Positions 60,118-64,000 of a stretch of 64,000 nucleotides of DNA are shown here, in pieces (position 1 is the first letter of the stretch; each line of letters opens with the position of its first letter). The notes below the pieces were generated by a model, which was given only the letters and a program-made list of their open reading frames with translations, had not been told where the DNA came from and did no database searches. The position numbers and the translations under genes are program-made. Origin of the DNA: Cobetia sp. L2A1 (GTDB taxonomy: Bacteria > Pseudomonadota > Gammaproteobacteria > Pseudomonadales > Halomonadaceae); contig NZ_CP047025.1 of assembly GCF_009796845.1 (NCBI RefSeq), positions 1,364,001 to 1,428,000 on the forward strand, written 5' to 3'.

Positions 60118-61623
60118 TTAACTCGCCATCATGTAGACCCCCGGCCCGATGGCCCAGCCCAGAGAGAGCCATAGCATCAGGAAGGCCGACCAGGCGATCA
60201 GGAAGCCAAGCGCCAGCGGCAGCATGGTGGCCACGAGGGTGCCGAGTCCCATTTCCGGTTGATAGCGCTGCATGTAGACCAACGCCACCGAGAAGTAGGG
60301 GCTCATCGGCGAGATGATGTTGGTACTGGAATCCCCGATACGGAACATCGCCTGCACGAAGGCAGGGTCGAAATCGATCATCATCAGCATGGGCACGAAG
60401 ACCGGTGCCATCAGCGCCCATTGCGCGGAGCCGCTCGTCATGAAGATGTTGAGCACTGCCGTCATCACGATGAAGGCACCGACCAGTGGGAGACCCGTGA
60501 ATCCGGTACTTTGCAGGATATCGGAGCCTTCAATGGCGATGAACTGCCCGAGCTCAGACCATTTGAAGTAGGCGATGAACTGCGAGATCGCAAAGAACAG
60601 CACTAGTGTCGGGGCCAGCTCGCTGGCAGATTCCGCCATCTTTTTTGGCACATCGCGACTGCTGGTGATCTGGCCGACAGTCGTGCCATAAACCAGGCCA
60701 ATCAGTACGAAGTACAGGAACATCAGCGGCACGAGGGACTTGAGGAACGGAGAGGGGATCAAGCCGCCATCTGCATTGCGCAGCGGGGAAGCCTCAGGCA
60801 GTACCGCGATCAGTACAAGCGCGATATAGGCAAGAGTGGCCAGACCAACACGCTTGATACCGAGCCATTCTTCTGCCTTCAGTTCAGGCTTTTCGCCCTG
60901 TGCCGTGAAGTCCTTGCCCATGGGCAGGACGCGCTGCAGACGCGGCTCCACCACCTTGTCGATGATGAGAGTCCCGGCGATGGCCAGCACGAATACCGAA
61001 CAGGCGACGAAGTAGTAGTTGTCGACCGGTGAGACATAGGCATTGGGGTCCACAAGCCTGGCCGCATCCGTCGTGATACCGGAGAACAGTGCGTCCCCCA
61101 CGGTCACGAACAGACTGGCATCGTAGCCAGCGCCTGCGGCGGCATAAGCCGCCGCTGCCCCGGCGATGGGGTGGCGGCCTACGGAGTGGTACACCATCGC
61201 AGCCAGAGGAATCAGAATCAGATAGTTGGCATCCGAGGCGATACTACCGCAGATACCCGCCATGAAGACGCAGAACGTCAGCAGGACCGGAGGCGCTTTC
61301 GCGACGCTGACCTGCATGAGGGTCGATAACAACCCCACCTTGTCGGCCAGGCCAATCCCGAACATGACGACCAGGATGAGGCCCAGGGGTGGGAAGTTGA
61401 TGAAGTTGCTGACCACGCTGGTCAACATGAACTCAAGTCCTTCCGCCGACACCAGGCTACGCACATGTACTACGGTATCGCTTTGCGGATTGACGGCAGA
61501 GACGCCGAGCAGATCCAGCACTGCAGAGATGACAATGATCAGCCCTGCCAGGATCGTGAAGAGAATGAAGGGATGAGGGAGCTTGTTCCCTGCACGTTCG
61601 ATGGAAGCGAGAACGGCTTGCAT
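60118..61623 (-). CDS. AbgT-family transporter
   Basis: Inner-membrane permease, 501 aa, about 11 to 13 spans, of the AbgT (p-aminobenzoyl-glutamate / antimetabolite export) family. Conserved parts include GNKLPHPFILFTILAG, FPPLGLILVVMFGIGLADKVGLL, AGICGSIASDANYLILIPLAA and MFRIGDSSTNIISPMSPYF. The ATG at 61623 has AAGGA nine bases upstream, preferred over a GTG at 61650. It is downstream of the M20 hydrolase gene, the order seen in abg operons. Confidence 0.9.
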   Translation of the reverse strand: MQAVLASIERAGNKLPHPFILFTILAGLIIVISAVLDLLGVSAVNPQSDTVVHVRSLVSAEGLEFMLTSVVSNFINFPPLGLILVVMFGIGLADKVGLLSTLMQVSVAKAPPVLLTFCVFMAGICGSIASDANYLILIPLAAMVYHSVGRHPIAGAAAAYAAAGAGYDASLFVTVGDALFSGITTDAARLVDPNAYVSPVDNYYFVACSVFVLAIAGTLIIDKVVEPRLQRVLPMGKDFTAQGEKPELKAEEWLGIKRVGLATLAYIALVLIAVLPEASPLRNADGGLIPSPFLKSLVPLMFLYFVLIGLVYGTTVGQITSSRDVPKKMAESASELAPTLVLFFAISQFIAYFKWSELGQFIAIEGSDILQSTGFTGLPLVGAFIVMTAVLNIFMTSGSAQWALMAPVFVPMLMMIDFDPAFVQAMFRIGDSSTNIISPMSPYFSVALVYMQRYQPEMGLGTLVATMLPLALGFLIAWSAFLMLWLSLGWAIGPGVYMMAS

Positions 61624-61656
61624 TGTTGTTGTCCTTTTTATGTTGATCACACTGAC

Positions 61657-62811
61657 TCAATCGCGCGCCAATAGATCCTTGGCAAGTGACAGGAATACGC
61701 CGCCCGCAATCGGGAGGATGTCATCGTTGAAGTCATAATGCTCATTGTGCAGATAGGCACTGTCGCCATTGCCAACAAAGAAGAAGCACCCCGGAATTTC
61801 CTTGAGATAGAAGGCGAAGTCCTCAGCGCCCATGGTGGGCATGTAGTCCAGCTTCTGGATGTCATCACTGACCTGATGGCGTCGAGCGATCTCGAGTACC
61901 TTGTCAGACCATTCGGCGTCATTGAGGAGAGGGGGGATCTCGAGCTCATGCACCATTCGGTAGCTGGCACCATGCGCACTGCACACGCCTGAAATGACTT
62001 GCTCAAGTTTGCCGGCCAGTGCATCACGCGAAGAAGTGCGGTCACTGCGGATATTGATCAGGATCTCGGCTTCGCCCGGGATGATGTTGGCCGCATCACC
62101 GGCATGGAAGGCGGCGATCGTGATCACGCCCGCTTCTAAAGGCGATTTGTGGCGTGCGACCAGCCCCTGAAGCTGCTGGATGATGGACGTGCCCACATAG
62201 ATCGCATCCACTGCCAAATGTGGCATGGCGGCATGCCCTGTTTTCCCTTCGACAGTGACCCGGAAGGTGTCGTTACCCCCCATGGCCGGGCCGGGTTTGA
62301 CGAATACCTGGCCGGCCGGGAAGTTCGGGCGATTGTGGTAGCCGAATATCGCGGAGACCTTCGGGTTGTCCAGTACACCTTCCTCGATCATCCGCGCCGC
62401 GCCGTTGCCGCCTTCCTCCGCCGGCTGGAAGATCAGCTTCAAATGCCCGGACAAGGTGCCGCGCTGCTCCATGATGGCTTCAGCCGCCAAAAGGAGTGTG
62501 GCGGTATGGCCATCATGCCCGCAGGCATGCATCAGTCCGCGCTTGGTGGAGCAATGGGAAAAGGTATTGGCCTCATCAATCGGCAGCGCATCCATGTCGG
62601 CGCGAAAGGCGATGACGGGACCCGGACGACCAGTATCCAGCTCTGCCAGAACCCCCGTCTCTGCGATCCCTTCGGTGACCTGGTAGCCCAGCTCGCGCAG
62701 TCTCTCTGCGACCACCTTGGCTGTCTGGGTCTCCTCGTACTTCAGCTCTGGATGCTGATGGAAGTGATGCCGGAGCGACTTGGCCGTCGCTAATTGGCTG
62801 TCGGTAAACAT
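61657..62811 (-). CDS. M20-family amidohydrolase (AbgA/hippurate hydrolase-like)
   Basis: Zinc-dependent M20D peptidase, 384 aa, expected to split an N-acyl amino acid or p-aminobenzoyl-glutamate. Metal-binding motifs: LMHACGHDGHTATLL, FQPAEEGG, and the C-terminal MGAEDFAFYL. A dimerisation (lid) domain sits at about 180-290, with TGHAAMPHLAVDAI. It is first of the two-gene unit with the AbgT transporter, so the permease may import the substrate or export a product. Confidence 0.9.
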   Translation of the reverse strand: MFTDSQLATAKSLRHHFHQHPELKYEETQTAKVVAERLRELGYQVTEGIAETGVLAELDTGRPGPVIAFRADMDALPIDEANTFSHCSTKRGLMHACGHDGHTATLLLAAEAIMEQRGTLSGHLKLIFQPAEEGGNGAARMIEEGVLDNPKVSAIFGYHNRPNFPAGQVFVKPGPAMGGNDTFRVTVEGKTGHAAMPHLAVDAIYVGTSIIQQLQGLVARHKSPLEAGVITIAAFHAGDAANIIPGEAEILINIRSDRTSSRDALAGKLEQVISGVCSAHGASYRMVHELEIPPLLNDAEWSDKVLEIARRHQVSDDIQKLDYMPTMGAEDFAFYLKEIPGCFFFVGNGDSAYLHNEHYDFNDDILPIAGGVFLSLAKDLLARD

Positions 62812-63040
62812 CGTTTGTCCTTGTTCTGGTTTGGGAGCTGCTTGCCTACGCTAGAACAAGGTGGGGGCACGGAGGGAGACCAAGGAGGGGCGTGTTTGTT
62901 GACTTGAGTGCAACGGAGGTTGGTGAGTGCTTACGAATTTCCAATAGATCTCCAGGTTTTGGAGAGTCGAGTTAGGCAAAAATATCAATGGATATCGCAC
63001 GTGGAGCATCAGCGCGCCACATGCGATAAATGCTGAATAT

Positions 63041-64000
63041 CTAGCCTAAGTTCTTCACAAAATAATCCGGATGCGCTAAGACCTGCTCGACCGATAGAGT
63101 GTTCCAGCCTTGCTGGCGGGCAGCTACCGCATCCTCGTCTGTAATGGCAATCGCGAGTTTAGCTACGGGCCATGCCAGCTCCAGGGTAGCGACGACAGCT
63201 TCGTTATCATCCTGAATGTCCAATCCCACCGCCGGTATCGGGACTTGATTGTGCTGCAGAAAGTGCATCACTCCATTCATCCCCGGGTCCGCAAGGTCGA
63301 ACACATGACGCCAATCCGCAGGCGCAGGCATGTCCTGGCGTTGGCGAAGCTGTGCAATCAAGTGTCGGTCTTCAATACTCACGACCATATGGTCGTGATA
63401 GGGCTGTTTGCTATGACAATCGATGCAAAGCGCACGCAGATTTTCGTCACGATTATCCTGCTTGTTGGCATTCACGTGATGAGAATGGAGCAAATACGGG
63501 TAGTCATTGAGATCTACCGTGCACTCTTCACAGCAGTATTTCCGTGACGTGCGATATTGGCGTGAAACCTCCGCCCAATCTTCTGTATAGCCCTTTTCCT
63601 GCAAAGTCCGGGTGGCTCCACGCTGTGGATGGGCAGAGAAGAACGATGCATAGCGTTCGAAGAAAGCCTCAAAGGAGAAGTCCTTGAAGATCGTTCCCTT
63701 GCGCCGCCCGGGAACGGCGTAGCCGTCATAATTGAGTGTGTTCAGACAGTACTTGCATACCTTGAGATCCGTTACTCCCTTCGTGCCACTCTTGTTGTCA
63801 TGGATGGTGAAATTGCCATCAATGGCTTGAGTCGCCCGATATTTGGCGTCGTATTTGCCAGTCTGTTTCATTTTTTCCAGGTGAGTACAGAAGGCGATAT
63901 GCATTCGATTGCCATCATTGCCATCCAGCAAGGCCTTCTCAAAGCGCTCACTGTAATGGCCTGGCATATACATCATGATTTGTTGACCATTTAAGGATAA
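63041..64000 (-). CDS. HNH endonuclease, N-terminus probably beyond the window
   Basis: Nuclease-like protein with at least 311 residues from the ATG at 63976. The frame is also open to the window edge with a plausible sequence (NGQQIMMYMPGHYSERFEKA), so the start may lie outside. Zinc-type pairs CKYC and CEEC precede the HNH core LLHSHHVNANKQDNRDENLR followed by ALCIDCHSKQPYH. The C-terminal 90 residues are not recognised. Function is likely DNA cleavage, perhaps restriction. Not part of the 49-58 kb island by position. Confidence 0.75.
   Translation of the reverse strand, partial: LSLNGQQIMMYMPGHYSERFEKALLDGNDGNRMHIAFCTHLEKMKQTGKYDAKYRATQAIDGNFTIHDNKSGTKGVTDLKVCKYCLNTLNYDGYAVPGRRKGTIFKDFSFEAFFERYASFFSAHPQRGATRTLQEKGYTEDWAEVSRQYRTSRKYCCEECTVDLNDYPYLLHSHHVNANKQDNRDENLRALCIDCHSKQPYHDHMVVSIEDRHLIAQLRQRQDMPAPADWRHVFDLADPGMNGVMHFLQHNQVPIPAVGLDIQDDNEAVVATLELAWPVAKLAIAITDEDAVAARQQGWNTLSVEQVLAHPDYFVKNLG

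Overview
The window reads as chromosomal DNA of a marine or moderately halophilic gammaproteobacterium, most likely Halomonadaceae (Halomonas/Cobetia type). Reasons: three separate cation/proton antiporters (NhaD, a KefB/C-type protein, NhaP2), a betaine-binding protein, a phasin-like protein pointing to polyhydroxyalkanoate storage, complete tusDCB plus tusE genes, rlmF, rsuA and yeiE/yeiH. The core is GC-rich. Genes are tightly packed, and many convergent gene pairs share one hairpin terminator. The genus is an inference; no rRNA is present to settle it.

Layout. 1-20.5 kb: LysM lipoprotein (cut by the window edge) and acyltransferase, nhaD, an uncharacterised DUF1338-like gene, a DMT permease, a Kef-type antiporter, grxA, divergent yeiH/yeiE, an esterase with an MFS exporter, a TPP-riboswitch-controlled thiZXY operon for thiamine-precursor uptake, a kinase-like protein, nhaP2, a GGDEF protein and a DEAD-box helicase. 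20.8-25 kb: two identical tandem tRNA-Ser(UGA) genes, yccA, tusD-tusC-tusB-tusE and a yebC/yeeN-type regulator. 25-33.4 kb: a secreted retropepsin-like protease, a DCC protein, fhuF, then a four-gene operon (thermostable-hemolysin-family protein, AMP ligase, haem-oxygenase-like diiron oxidase, SDR) that looks like a small biosynthetic pathway, then rlmF. 33.7-39.9 kb: a five-gene operon (DPM/ArnC-like glycosyltransferase, LpxB-N-type membrane protein, two ArnT-like transferases, UDP-glucuronate 4-epimerase-like enzyme) that fits lipid-linked uronic acid modification of the cell envelope. 40-49.2 kb: old yellow enzyme, a small secreted protein, an OsmC-type protein, yihY, rarD, DUF1904, an omega-amidase, rsuA, a betaine-binding protein and a phasin-like protein.

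49.3-58.2 kb is an accessory island with patchy, partly AT-rich composition. It holds an HNH endonuclease gene split by an intact IS481-family element with a 6-bp target duplication; a 796-aa protein that joins a PD-(D/E)XK-like nuclease, a DUF2075 helicase and a LexA/UmuD-like self-cleaving S24 domain; a MazG pyrophosphohydrolase just downstream; a decayed IS30 transposase; a two-gene CBASS locus (Cap15-like membrane effector plus CD-NTase); a regulator relic; and a 73-bp element with IS481-like ends. The nuclease-helicase-protease fusion with MazG is the best candidate for an undescribed system: the sequence shows a cleavage site and a Ser/Lys dyad at LexA-like spacing, so the enzyme may be held or released by self-cleavage.

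58.2-64 kb returns to metabolism: flavin reductase, a LysR regulator divergent from an AbgT transporter with an M20 amidohydrolase, and a second HNH endonuclease that runs off the right edge. No CRISPR array, integrase or rRNA was found.
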